A stretch of DNA of 64,000 nt from contig NZ_WMIG01000007.1 of NCBI RefSeq assembly GCF_009711205.1, forward strand, positions 62,001 to 126,000. The letters run 5' to 3'. Positions 30,808 to 38,988 of this stretch are shown here, piece after piece. Both the position numbers and the translations under genes were made by a program. The notes below the pieces were generated by a model that was not told where the DNA came from, did not search any database, and saw only the letters and a program-made list of their open reading frames with translations. The first letter of the stretch is position 1, and each line of letters opens with the position of its first letter. Origin of the DNA: Paracoccus litorisediminis. GTDB lineage: Bacteria > Pseudomonadota > Alphaproteobacteria > Rhodobacterales > Rhodobacteraceae.

Positions 30808-31595
30808 TCCGCGGCCTCCGTGGACAGGCCTTGCTGGGCCAGAGCGCGCCGGACCTCGGCGCCGATATCGTCGCGAAGACGGCGAAACAGGGTCAGAGCC
30901 TGCGCATCGCCCTGATCGCGGGGATGGGGCAGGGTGATTTCCTCGACCGTCTTGATCCCGGCTGCCGGACCGGCGGTCATCACCACCACGCGGTCGGCCA
31001 GCAGAACGGCCTCCCAGATGTCATGGGTGACAAAGACGATGGTGCAGCCGGTGGCGCGCCAGATCCGCGCCAGTTCCGCCTGCAGCACCTCGCGCGTCTG
31101 GGCGTCGAGCGCGCCGAAGGGTTCGTCCATCAGCACGACCGAGGGTTCGTTGATCAGCACCCGCGCGATCTGCGCCCGCTGCCGCATGCCGCCCGAAAGC
31201 TGCGCCGGAAAACGGTCAAGCGCGTGGGACAGGCCGACCATCGCCAGATAGCGGTCGGCTTTCTCGCGCCGCTCCTTGGCAGGAGTACCGCGCAGCTTCA
31301 GCCCATATTCGACGTTCTGGCGGATGGTCAGCCAGGGAAACAGCACCTCGGATGACTGAAAGACCACGCCGCGGTCAAGGCCGGGACCGGTGACGGGCAC
31401 GCCATCCACGGTGATCCGCCCGGATACCGGGGTGAAGCCCGCAATGGCATTGAGTAGCGTGGACTTGCCGCAGCCCGAGGGGCCCAGCAGGCAGATGAAC
31501 TCGCCCGGCTGGATGGTCAGGTTCACGTTCGAGACGATCTGCGCCGTACCGAAGGCAATGCCGACATGTTCAAGATTGATGGATGCGCCGGTCAT
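30804..31595 (-). CDS. NitT/TauT-type ABC transporter ATPase (module 2)
   Basis: A 263-residue ABC ATPase with Walker A GPSGCGKST, Q-loop VFQSSEVLFPW, signature LSGGMRQRAQIARVL, Walker B VVLMDEPFGALDA and H-loop VTHDIWEAVLLADR. The start at ATG 31595 (MTGASINLEHVGIAFG) sits five bases after the binding-protein stop; a longer frame to 31652 would overlap that gene. It overlaps the permease by ATGA. Confidence 0.92.
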   Translation of the reverse strand: MTGASINLEHVGIAFGTAQIVSNVNLTIQPGEFICLLGPSGCGKSTLLNAIAGFTPVSGRITVDGVPVTGPGLDRGVVFQSSEVLFPWLTIRQNVEYGLKLRGTPAKERREKADRYLAMVGLSHALDRFPAQLSGGMRQRAQIARVLINEPSVVLMDEPFGALDAQTREVLQAELARIWRATGCTIVFVTHDIWEAVLLADRVVVMTAGPAAGIKTVEEITLPHPRDQGDAQALTLFRRLRDDIGAEVRRALAQQGLSTEAAE

Positions 31596-31599
31596 CGCC

Positions 31600-32547
31600 T
31601 TACCCCTTGAAGAAGCCGACCTGCATGTCGTCGCGATAGGCCACGACACCATCGGTCACCTTCTTGTCGGCAAGGAAGGCCGCGATCTGGTCATAGCTGG
31701 TCATATCGTCCGGGGTGAAGTCGCGCACGATGGCGGTGAAATCGCCCAGGGCCTTCAGGCTGGTGGCGGTCGGGATGCCGGTGACGGCCTTGACGGCCTC
31801 GGCGGCGCGTTCGGGGTCGCTGCGCACCACCTCGGCCCCCTTGGCCAGCGCCCGCAGCACGGCTTCGCAATCCGCGCGGCGGCTGTCCAGCGCAGCGGCG
31901 GATGCGGTCAGCCATTGCGTGTCGACATAGCCCACTTCGGCGCTGGTCATCAGGGTCTTGCCGCCTTGCAGGACACCCATGGCGGGCCAGGGTTCCCATG
32001 CAAAGAAGGCGTCGATATCGCCGCGGGCCAGCAGCGCGGGCAGTTCCGGCGGGCCCGAGGGGACGAATTCGATCGCCGCCTCGTCCAGCCCCAGCTTGGT
32101 CATCGCCAGCCGCGTCGAATATTCGCTGATCGAGCCCAGCACGACGCCGAACTTCTTGATCTGCTTGGGGTCTTCGATGCCGTCGCGGACGGCCAGCTTG
32201 ATGTATTTCCCCGACTGATAGACCACGGCCAGCGGGCGCAGCTCGGCCCGGGTCAGGCGGATCATCGAGGTCGGCTCCGAGGCGCAGGACACATCGACCT
32301 GCCCGGCGACCAGCGCGTTCATCGCCTCGCCACCATCGGTATAGGTTTGCAGGTTCACGGCGACATTCTCCGCCTCGAACAGCTTTTCATGTGCGGCGAC
32401 GAAGAAGGCCGCGAAAACCGGGTCCGAGCCCACGCCGATGCGGATCGGGGCGGATTGTGCGAAAGCGGCGCGTCCGGCGAAAGCCAGACTGGCCAGACCT
32501 GCCGTCGCGGCCAGCATCTGGCGGCGGTTGATGGTGGGAATGTTCAT
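31600..32547 (-). CDS. NitT/TauT-type ABC substrate-binding protein with Tat-like signal (module 2)
   Basis: A 315-residue periplasmic binding protein. The N-terminus MNIPTINRRQMLAATAGLASLAFAGRAAFA has a twin-arginine-type NRRQML motif and an AXA cleavage site. The mature part begins QSAPIRIGVGSDPVFAAFFVAA. The GGEAMNALVAGQVDVSCASEPTS and GDIDAFFAWEPWPAMG segments match the NitT/TauT class. SD AAGGAGACGCGC precedes ATG 32547. The substrate is unknown. Confidence 0.88.
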   Translation of the reverse strand: MNIPTINRRQMLAATAGLASLAFAGRAAFAQSAPIRIGVGSDPVFAAFFVAAHEKLFEAENVAVNLQTYTDGGEAMNALVAGQVDVSCASEPTSMIRLTRAELRPLAVVYQSGKYIKLAVRDGIEDPKQIKKFGVVLGSISEYSTRLAMTKLGLDEAAIEFVPSGPPELPALLARGDIDAFFAWEPWPAMGVLQGGKTLMTSAEVGYVDTQWLTASAAALDSRRADCEAVLRALAKGAEVVRSDPERAAEAVKAVTGIPTATSLKALGDFTAIVRDFTPDDMTSYDQIAAFLADKKVTDGVVAYRDDMQVGFFKG

Positions 32548-32584
32548 GCGCGTCTCCTTGTTGGTCATTGTTGGTTTTCTGGGG

Positions 32585-33085
32585 TCAGCTGAGGGTGAAG
32601 CGGCATTCCGCCCCGCCGCATTGCGCGGCGCAGCTGGTTTCGGCCACGACGACCCCGCCGGGGATCACATGGGTCGCAAGCGCCGTCAGGATGCCAAGGA
32701 TCGGGGCGCAGGCCGGCCCGTCCGAGGGCGCGGCCAGTCCGGCGGCGAAGGGGCTGTTGGTCACGGTGACGTCGAAGCCGCCGCCGTCGCGCGGGGTCAT
32801 GGCCCAGACGCCCCAGCCCAGTTCGGCCGAGGTGGCGATGACGGTCTGGACCAAGGCGGCCATGTCTCCCGGTGCGCTGGCCTTGTAGGCGGCCAGCGAG
32901 CGGCCGCCGAATTCCGCGACCGAGGCCGCCAGCGCCGTCAGCGCCTGATGGCGGGCGGGGACGGGCAGTCGGTCGAACATCCCCATCAGCGCGTCCGGGC
33001 GCATGGTCAGGTAGCGGATCGCCCCATCGCGCAGTTCACCGCGCGGGGAATCGATCACCAGCCGCTCGCGAAAGCCCGCGCTCAT
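32585..33085 (-). CDS. V4R (4-vinyl reductase) domain small protein
   Basis: A 166-residue cytoplasmic protein whose C-terminal half fits the V4R domain: GRSLAAYKASAPGDMAALVQTVIATSAELGWG, then a late CAPILGILTALATHVI block, and a final AETSCAAQCGGAECRFTL with the cysteine cluster typical of V4R. V4R domains bind small ligands in regulators such as the phenol/toluene sensors of the XylR/DmpR type, and occur in stand-alone proteins. No DNA-binding or output domain is present. It is coupled by ATGA to the IacA-like monooxygenase and precedes the binding protein by 37 bases. A ligand-sensing or ligand-carrier role is an inference. Confidence 0.72.
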   Translation of the reverse strand: MSAGFRERLVIDSPRGELRDGAIRYLTMRPDALMGMFDRLPVPARHQALTALAASVAEFGGRSLAAYKASAPGDMAALVQTVIATSAELGWGVWAMTPRDGGGFDVTVTNSPFAAGLAAPSDGPACAPILGILTALATHVIPGGVVVAETSCAAQCGGAECRFTLS

Positions 33086-34272
33086 GGATAGCCCGCCGGG
33101 GCGGGCAGACCCGCCAGCACCGCGCCCGCCTGTTCCAGCGTCGCCTCGGACAGGGCCGCGTGCTGGGTCACCACCATCGCGTCACGCAGGATATGTTGCA
33201 GCCGGTGGCTGCGCTGCGCCGCGGCCATGCCGGCGATGCGGTAGCAATCCTGCACCACCTTGGCCGAGGCATGGGCGGCATGGGTCGCGGACAGCCGCAG
33301 TTGGTTCGTCAGATCCAGCGGAACCGGATCACCCGCCAGCAGGAAATCCCATGCCCGTTCGGCACTGTCATAGAAGAACAGCCGGGCGCTGCGGAACTGG
33401 GCCTCGGCCTGTGCCAGATGGGTGCGGAAATAGGCGCGATCAGCCAGCCGCGCGGCATTAGGCATGATCTTGGCCCCGCCTGACATTTGCGTCGTCAGGT
33501 CCAGTGCCGCCCGCGCCAGCCCGATATTCACCGCCGCATGAACTTGCGCCTGATAGGCAAGGGCGGGATAGTGATAGAGCGGCTCGTCTATGGTCGAGGC
33601 CGCGCCGCGCCCGCAGATCCAGTCATCGGCAAAGAACTTGTCCACGACCTTGACGTCATGGCTGCCGGTGCCCTGCATGCCCATGACGTTCCAGCTTTCG
33701 ACGATTTCGACCTGATCCGCCGGGCAGACCGCCATCTGGGCGACGGTTGCTGCGCCATCCGCGCCGGGAATGGACATGCCGACGCCGATCCAGTCCGCGC
33801 CCATGCAGCCGCTGGCAAACCGCCAATGGCCGCTGACCGTCCAGCCGCCATTGGCGCGGGTGGCGGGGTGCAGCGGATAAAGCCCGCCCGCATAGACCTG
33901 ATCCGGCCCTTCGGCATAGATCACCGCCTGCGTTTCGGGCGGCAGCGCCGCGATATAGGTATTGGCCGAGCCAAAAGCCGCGACCCATCCGGCCGAGCCA
34001 TCGACCTGCGCGATCCGCTCGACCATGGGCAGGAACAGATGCGGGGCCAGCGCGTCGCCGCCGAAACGGGCGGGCGTCGAGGCGCGAAAGATCCCCGCCC
34101 GCTTCATCTGGGCGATCACGTCGCGGGGCACATGCCGCAGGCGGTCGAATTCGTCCCGGCGTGCCTGCACCATATCCAGAAGCGCGCGAAACTCGGCCTC
34201 GGTGCTGTCTTCGCGGGTGGCGGCAGGGGTAATCGGTCCCGCCGCGGTCGTTACGTTGTCAGAAAGATACAT
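33082..34272 (-). CDS. IacA-like flavin-dependent monooxygenase (acyl-CoA dehydrogenase fold), second copy
   Basis: A 396-residue protein with the acyl-CoA dehydrogenase/HpaB-like fold used by reduced-flavin-dependent hydroxylases. Its order is an N-terminal helical block (LRHVPRDVIAQMKRAGIFRA), FGGD loop, SAGWVAAFGSANTYIAALP, a beta domain with GGWTVSGHWRFASGCMGADW, TGSHDVKVVDKFF, and a C-terminal helical domain. It resembles the IacA homologue at 40650-41795 throughout (roughly half the residues by eye in the N-terminal half). ATG 34272 (MYLSDNV) or 34281 may be the start. It heads the operon with the V4R protein and ABC transporter. Its likely substrate is IAA or a related aromatic acid. 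Confidence 0.8.
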   Translation of the reverse strand: MYLSDNVTTAAGPITPAATREDSTEAEFRALLDMVQARRDEFDRLRHVPRDVIAQMKRAGIFRASTPARFGGDALAPHLFLPMVERIAQVDGSAGWVAAFGSANTYIAALPPETQAVIYAEGPDQVYAGGLYPLHPATRANGGWTVSGHWRFASGCMGADWIGVGMSIPGADGAATVAQMAVCPADQVEIVESWNVMGMQGTGSHDVKVVDKFFADDWICGRGAASTIDEPLYHYPALAYQAQVHAAVNIGLARAALDLTTQMSGGAKIMPNAARLADRAYFRTHLAQAEAQFRSARLFFYDSAERAWDFLLAGDPVPLDLTNQLRLSATHAAHASAKVVQDCYRIAGMAAAQRSHRLQHILRDAMVVTQHAALSEATLEQAGAVLAGLPAPAGYP

Positions 34273-34748
34273 GGGCTGCATCCAAGGGCTAAGTTGAAGT
34301 TGGCAGGGCGCGCCTTGCTGCCATCGAAAAAGCCAAGTGACGGATGGGTCCAATTAATAATTCGTAATCCAGTCATGAATGTGATGCATGGGGGTGGTAC
34401 GCGGGAGTTATCTAAAGCCTAAGAAACCCCCTCCATTGCTTTGTATTTTAACGTGAAAAGTGGTGTTTTTGTAGCGCGGGCTACGCCAGACCCGCTGCCT
34501 CAGGATCAGGCAAGGTATGACGCGATACCGTTCGTGATGCGCGATTTCGCTGCCCATTCGCTATGCGTTGCATAGGATCGGGGCAGGCCGGTGACCCTGT
34601 TCCGCGGCCGGTTTATTTGCCCGCGCCCTGCGCGAATGCGCTTTGCTTTACGTTCCACTTCATTTAATTCTTCGTTAACCGCCTGAATTTCATGGCGCGC
34701 GGTCTGGTCTCATGACCGATCCAACCTGCTGGCCGGAGCAAACGCATC
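34273..34748. promoter_or_regulatory. divergent control region between the second monooxygenase and MarR genes
   Basis: No credible gene is seen. The region is A/T-rich relative to its surroundings. It contains ACGTGAAAAG (34451-34460), with the same CGTGAAAA core as the iacH/iacI operators, and a short palindrome AATTA-A-TAATT (34352-34362) near the monooxygenase start. A GTAGC/GCTAC mini-hairpin lies at about 34471-34484. Two divergent promoters must lie here, and the sister MarR proteins are the obvious candidates to bind. Confidence 0.5.
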
Positions 34749-35264
34749 ATGCGCGCAAGCGATCCCTTGCCCCTTCCCGACTCGGGTGCCGAGCGGCTTC
34801 TGGGCGTGGGGAGGATGCGGCCGCAATGGCCGTTCTACTGGATATCGCGCGTGAACCAGCGCTATGCCGATACCTTGCAGGCAAGGCTGCGGACGCTGGA
34901 TCTGGACGTGTCGCGCTGGCGGGTGCTGATGTCGCTGCATGAGGACGAGCAACTCAGCGTATCCGAGATCGCGGATTTCGCGGTGCTGAAGCTGAGCACG
35001 ACGACCAAGATCGTGCAGCGGCTGGCGCAGGACGGTCTGGTCACGACCAGTCCGCGCACCAATGACGCCCGCGTCACCGATGTGCGGCTGACCGAGGCGG
35101 GCGACCTGCTGCGACTGCGCGCCCGCGAGCATGCCGAAGCCGTCCTGGCCAGTGCCTTTGGCACCAATGACGCCGATGACCTTGCCGGTCTGAACGAGCT
35201 GTTGGAAAAGGTCTTCGACCGGCTCGGCGATGCCGATCCCGCCTCGCGGCGCGGCCGGAAATGA
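34749..35264 (+). CDS. MarR family regulator (paralogue 1)
   Basis: A 171-residue winged-helix regulator. The dimerisation helix reads WPFYWISRVNQRYADTLQARL. The wHTH is LSVSEIADFAVLKLSTTTKIVQRLAQDGLV with the wing DARVTDVRLTEAGD. It is clearly a sister of the MarR protein at 35760-36245, sharing the PFYWISRVN block, RWRVL and the recognition helix pattern. Its divergent position from the IacA-like/V4R/ABC operon suggests it controls that operon. A weak GGAGC precedes ATG 34749; ATG 34815 is a shorter alternative. Confidence 0.85.
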   Translation: MRASDPLPLPDSGAERLLGVGRMRPQWPFYWISRVNQRYADTLQARLRTLDLDVSRWRVLMSLHEDEQLSVSEIADFAVLKLSTTTKIVQRLAQDGLVTTSPRTNDARVTDVRLTEAGDLLRLRAREHAEAVLASAFGTNDADDLAGLNELLEKVFDRLGDADPASRRGRK

Positions 35265-35288
35265 TCCCTTAGGAAACGGAAAACCCTG

Positions 35289-35672
35289 ATGCCTGCAACC
35301 CATGCCTATGTCGAACACACCGCCTTTCGCGTGCGCGCCATCGCGCCGCTGGTCACCTATTTCCGCGATGTGCTGGGCATGACCGTGACGCAGGTGGACG
35401 GCGATCCGGCCGCGCCGCGTCAGGTCTGGCTGCTGGGCGGGGTGCAGATGATCGAGGACCCGCATTTCGACGGTAATGAAGGCCGCTTCGGCCATCTGGG
35501 CATCGTCTGCGAAGATGTCCCCGCCGCGATCGAGGCCACGCTGGCGCATGGCGGACGCTCGACCGAAAAGGGGCCGCATTGGATGGTGCTGCCCGACGGG
35601 TTGTTTCTGGAATTCATGCCGCAGAAGAATGAGGCCGTGCAGAAAATCCGGGCTCTTGATCCGCGTGGCTAA
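35289..35672 (+). CDS. VOC (glyoxalase/bleomycin resistance) family protein
   Basis: A 127-residue single-module vicinal-oxygen-chelate protein: VEHTAFRVRAIAPLVTYFRDVLGMTV, then GRFGHLGIVCEDVPAAIEATLAHGG and LPDGLFLEFMPQ. Possible metal ligands are His and Glu in these strands (EHTAF, FGHLGI, LEFMP). It starts 24 bases after MarR paralogue 1, likely in one transcript. VOC proteins include isomerases, extradiol dioxygenases and lyases; the reaction here is unknown. Confidence 0.78.
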   Translation: MPATHAYVEHTAFRVRAIAPLVTYFRDVLGMTVTQVDGDPAAPRQVWLLGGVQMIEDPHFDGNEGRFGHLGIVCEDVPAAIEATLAHGGRSTEKGPHWMVLPDGLFLEFMPQKNEAVQKIRALDPRG

Positions 35673-35759
35673 GGGCCGCTTGCCCCATCAATTCGTCACG
35701 TCTAGCTTGGGCGCCAGCGCCGTGCCCAAGCTGTGCCTTACCGCCTATCAGGGTGTCCG

Positions 35760-36245
35760 ATGACAGACCAAGCCCCCCTTCACCGCGCCGAGCCCGAAAT
35801 GATCAGCGGGCAGGTCCGGCACATGAAGAAGAACTGGCCCTTCTACTGGATCTCACGCGTGAACGCCCGCTATGTGCAGGTGCTTGAGCGGCGATTGAAG
35901 CCGATCGGTCTGGACATGCCGCGCTGGCGGGTGCTGATCTCGTTGTATGAGGAGGAATATCTCAGCGTCTCGCAGATCGCCGAACACAGCGTGATGCGGC
36001 TGAACACGGCGACCAAGGTGGTGCAGCGGCTGACGGCGGACGGCATGGTCACCACCCGTGTCAGCCCCAGCGATGGCCGCGTGACCGAGGTCACTCTGAC
36101 TCCCGAAGGCGACCGCATGCGCGGCCTGGCCCTGCAGCAGGCAGAGCGCATCCTGGCCGCGTCCTTCATCAATATCACGCCCGAGGAACTGGCCGCGCTG
36201 AACGGCCTGTTGCAAAAGGTGATGACCCGTCTGGACGAGATCTAG
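35760..36245 (+). CDS. iacR: MarR family regulator of the iac type (paralogue 2)
   Basis: A 161-residue MarR protein with WPFYWISRVNARYVQVLERRL, RWRVLISLYEEEYLSVSQIAEHSVMRLNTATKVVQRLTADGMV and the wing DGRVTEVTLTPEGD. It starts at ATG 35760 and ends six bases from the convergent iacG stop. IacR proteins repress iac genes and respond to IAA. Which of the two MarR paralogues is the IacR orthologue is not certain; adjacency to iacG favours this one. Confidence 0.8.
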   Translation: MTDQAPLHRAEPEMISGQVRHMKKNWPFYWISRVNARYVQVLERRLKPIGLDMPRWRVLISLYEEEYLSVSQIAEHSVMRLNTATKVVQRLTADGMVTTRVSPSDGRVTEVTLTPEGDRMRGLALQQAERILAASFINITPEELAALNGLLQKVMTRLDEI

Positions 36246-36251
36246 GCCGGG

Positions 36252-36746
36252 CTATTCAGCCGCATGCAGGTGGTGGAAGCCGCGCCCGAACCAGATCAGG
36301 CTTTCGGGCCGGTCTGGCGACAGCGACACCGCCTGAACCGCGCAGGTCAGGACGGAATGCGAGCCGACTTCGCGGACATCTGCGATGCGGCAGTCAAAGG
36401 CCACTTCGGCATCGCCAAGAACCGGTGCGCCGGTCGACAGCACCTTCCAGTCGTGACCGGCAAAACGGTCCTCGGCCCCGCGTCCGGCAAAGGCCCCGGA
36501 CAGGTCGCGATGCCGCCCGCCCAGCACGTTGACCGCGACCACACCGTTTTCGACGAACAGGTCGTGGCTACGGTTTTGCCGGTTTACACAGACGATCAGC
36601 GTCGGCGGGTTGTCGGTCACCGACACCACCGCCGAGGCGGTCATCCCGTGCCGACCCGCCGGACCGTCCGAGGTCAGCACGGTGATCGCGGCCCCCAGAC
36701 GGCTCATCCCCTCGCGGAAGGCGGTGGATTCAGACGATTGGCTCAT
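36252..36746 (-). CDS. iacG: flavin reductase for the IAA monooxygenase
   Basis: A 164-residue FMN-binding split-barrel flavin reductase. The pattern is GAAITVLTSDGPAGRHGMTASAVVSVTDNPPTLIVCVNRQNRSH, then VAVNVLGGRHRDLSGAF and GSHSVLTCAV. It presumably reduces FMN or FAD with NAD(P)H to feed IacA and its paralogue. SD AGGAGGACAGGGAC precedes ATG 36746. It is the last gene of the iacHABCDEFG operon. Confidence 0.88.
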   Translation of the reverse strand: MSQSSESTAFREGMSRLGAAITVLTSDGPAGRHGMTASAVVSVTDNPPTLIVCVNRQNRSHDLFVENGVVAVNVLGGRHRDLSGAFAGRGAEDRFAGHDWKVLSTGAPVLGDAEVAFDCRIADVREVGSHSVLTCAVQAVSLSPDRPESLIWFGRGFHHLHAAE

Positions 36747-36758
36747 GTCCCTGTCCTC

Positions 36759-37736
36759 CTAGATGTCCAGCACCAGTCGCGCCCCGCAGGCGCGAGAGCA
36801 GCAGGCGCAGATCTGGTCGCCATCCTCGCGCTCCTCATCGGTGAGGAAGCGGTCGCGGTGGTCGATTTCGCCGTCCAGCACGTCGGTGACGCAGGTGCCG
36901 CAGACGCCTTCCTCGCATTTGACGGTGACCTTGATCCCGGCGCGGGCCAGGGCCTTGGCGATGGTGTCCTGCGGACCGACGGTGACCGTGATGCCCGAAC
37001 GCTCGGCCACGACTTCGAAACTGTCGCCGGTGGCGTCGACCTCGGCCGAGAAATATTCGCGGTGGATGCGGTCATTCGGATAGCCCGCCGCCTCGGCCGA
37101 GGCGATCACCCAATCCATGAAGCCCTGCGGCCCACAGACATAGACATGCGCGCCTGACGCTGCCGGGGGCAGGGCGGCCGCGATGTCCAGCTTGGTTTCG
37201 GGCTGGTCGTCATGATGGTGGATGACCCGAGCGGTGAAGCCGCTGGCGGCGATCTCATCGCCAAAGGCGGTGACGCTGGCCGAGCGGGTACAGTAATGCA
37301 GCTGGAAGTCGCGGCCCAAGGCCTGAAGCCTGCGCGCCATGGCGATCATCGGGGTGACGCCGATGCCGCCGCCAAACAGGATGCTTTGCGGCGCGTCCTC
37401 GGCCAGCGGGAACAGGTTGCGCGGCCCTTCGATGTCGAACCGAGCGCCCTCAATGGCGATGCGGTGCAGCGTTTCCGAACCGCCCCGGCTTTCGGGATCG
37501 CGCAGGACGCCGATTTCATAAAAGCCGGTCTCGGACGGGTCCGAGCAGATCGAATATTGCCGCCACAGATCGGTCGCGCCGTCCTGAACGCGGATGTCCA
37601 GATGCGCGCCGGCGGTAAAGGCGGGCAGGGCCGCGCCGTCCGCCGCCCGCAGACGCAGCCGGGCGATATTGCCCGGCTCGTCGATGCGACGATCAAGGAT
37701 CAGACTCATGGTCGTTTGGGTCATATCAAGGCTCAT
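36759..37736 (-). CDS. iacF: ferredoxin reductase component of the IAA Rieske dioxygenase
   Basis: A 325-residue phthalate-dioxygenase-reductase-type protein. It has an N-terminal flavin barrel (DLWRQYSICSDPSE), a NAD-binding domain (FGGGIGVTPMIAMARRL, YVCGPQGFMDWV) and a C-terminal plant-type [2Fe-2S] domain (CEEGVCGTCVTDVLDG with a distal Cys in CSRACG). It carries electrons from NAD(P)H to IacCD. ATG 37736 lies in the ATGA overlapping the iacE stop; an earlier in-frame start would run into iacE. Confidence 0.92.
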   Translation of the reverse strand: MSLDMTQTTMSLILDRRIDEPGNIARLRLRAADGAALPAFTAGAHLDIRVQDGATDLWRQYSICSDPSETGFYEIGVLRDPESRGGSETLHRIAIEGARFDIEGPRNLFPLAEDAPQSILFGGGIGVTPMIAMARRLQALGRDFQLHYCTRSASVTAFGDEIAASGFTARVIHHHDDQPETKLDIAAALPPAASGAHVYVCGPQGFMDWVIASAEAAGYPNDRIHREYFSAEVDATGDSFEVVAERSGITVTVGPQDTIAKALARAGIKVTVKCEEGVCGTCVTDVLDGEIDHRDRFLTDEEREDGDQICACCSRACGARLVLDI

Positions 37737-38491
37737 CGCATGTAGATCCCACCATTGACGTCCCAACAGGCGCCGTTGACGAAATAGGCCGCAGGCCCGC
37801 AAAGCATGGCCACCAGATCGGCGACAAAGACCGGCTCGCCCAGCTTGCCGACCGGGATCGCGGCCGCCGCTTTCTCCAGATTGTCGCCCAGAACCGCGCG
37901 CACCATCGGCGTGTCCATCGGGCCGGGGGCAATCGCATTGCAGGTGACGCCATGGGCGGCAAGGTCGCGGGCAAAGATCTTGGTCAGGGTCAGGATCGCG
38001 CCCTTCGAGGCCGCGTAATGCGCCCCGGTGGCCGTACCGCCATTCTGCCCCGCCAGCGAGGCCATGTTGACGATCCGGCCGTAGCCCTGTTCCTTGAAAT
38101 GGCGGCCAAAGATCTGGCAGCCGGCAAAGGTCCCGCCCGCATTCACCGCCATGATGCGGTTGAACTCAAGCGGATCGATCTCCAGCACCGGCTGCACGGC
38201 GGTGGCGGCGGCGTTGTTCACCAGCACCTCGCACGAGCCCCAGCGTTCGGTGATCTTGTCCAGAACCGCCTGAAAGTCTTCAGGTTTGGAGACGTCCAGC
38301 GTCGCGGTCACCGCCGTTTCACCGGCAAGGTCCAGTTCCGAGGCCAGCGCCTGCGCCGGGCCTTGGTCGATATCGGCGATGACGACCCGGAAACCGGCCT
38401 TGTGCAAGGCGCGGGTGGCGATGGCGCCAAAGCCATTCGCCCCGCCCGTCACCACGGCGGTCTGGATCGCTTCGGGCAAGGGCGCCGCCAT
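37733..38491 (-). CDS. iacE: short-chain dehydrogenase/reductase of the iac pathway
   Basis: A 252-residue classical SDR with TGGANGFGAIATRALHKAG (TGxxxGxG cofactor motif), NNAAA, the catalytic Tyr-Lys in YAASKGA, and Ser in the preceding NMASLAGQNG strand. In iac systems IacE acts on 2-hydroxy-indole-3-acetate on the way to dioxindole-3-acetate. The start overlaps the iacD stop by one base (TGATG). Confidence 0.9.
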   Translation of the reverse strand: MAAPLPEAIQTAVVTGGANGFGAIATRALHKAGFRVVIADIDQGPAQALASELDLAGETAVTATLDVSKPEDFQAVLDKITERWGSCEVLVNNAAATAVQPVLEIDPLEFNRIMAVNAGGTFAGCQIFGRHFKEQGYGRIVNMASLAGQNGGTATGAHYAASKGAILTLTKIFARDLAAHGVTCNAIAPGPMDTPMVRAVLGDNLEKAAAAIPVGKLGEPVFVADLVAMLCGPAAYFVNGACWDVNGGIYMR

Positions 38492-38988
38492 CAGAACAGA
38501 TAGCTGAACGAATTCAGCATCCCGTCAGAGTTCAGCAGGCGGACGATCTTGTCCTGAATGCGGAAGCCGCCATCCACGCGGACCAGCCGGTGGGTGACAT
38601 TGGCGGCCCAGACGCGCTGGCGGCCGAACTTGTCCTCAATCACATGCTCGGCGCTGCGGACGGTCAGGCGATCACCCTCGGCCAGGTCGATCACGATGCG
38701 CGACACCGTGCGGATGGTTTCCGCAGGCGGGGCCGAGGAAATCGAGAAGCCCGCCTGAAACCGCGCGATCCGGTCGCGGCGCATCTTGTCATTGTCGTAG
38801 CAAAGGTTCAGCGCATCGGCCAATTCCGCGTCCGGCGTGTCGCCGATCGGCAGGACGTAATGGCCCTTGCCCGACCACAGCGCCAGCCATGCGTCGTAAT
38901 CCTTGCGGTCCAGCAGATCGGCCTCGTGCCACAGAAAGCCCGTGACATCGGTAAGAAGCGTGCTGGAGATCCTGCTCATGTCGTTCAT
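38491..38988 (-). CDS. iacD: aromatic-ring-hydroxylating dioxygenase beta subunit
   Basis: A 165-residue NTF2-fold small subunit: LLTDVTGFLWHEADLLDRKDYDAWLALWSGKGHYVLP, followed by VSRIVIDLAEGDRLTVRSAEHVIEDKFGR. It packs against IacC in an alpha3beta3-type oxygenase. ATG 38988 is chosen because it forms ATGA with the iacC stop, as at neighbouring joints; the longer frame starts with GTG inside iacC. Confidence 0.9.
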   Translation of the reverse strand: MNDMSRISSTLLTDVTGFLWHEADLLDRKDYDAWLALWSGKGHYVLPIGDTPDAELADALNLCYDNDKMRRDRIARFQAGFSISSAPPAETIRTVSRIVIDLAEGDRLTVRSAEHVIEDKFGRQRVWAANVTHRLVRVDGGFRIQDKIVRLLNSDGMLNSFSYLF

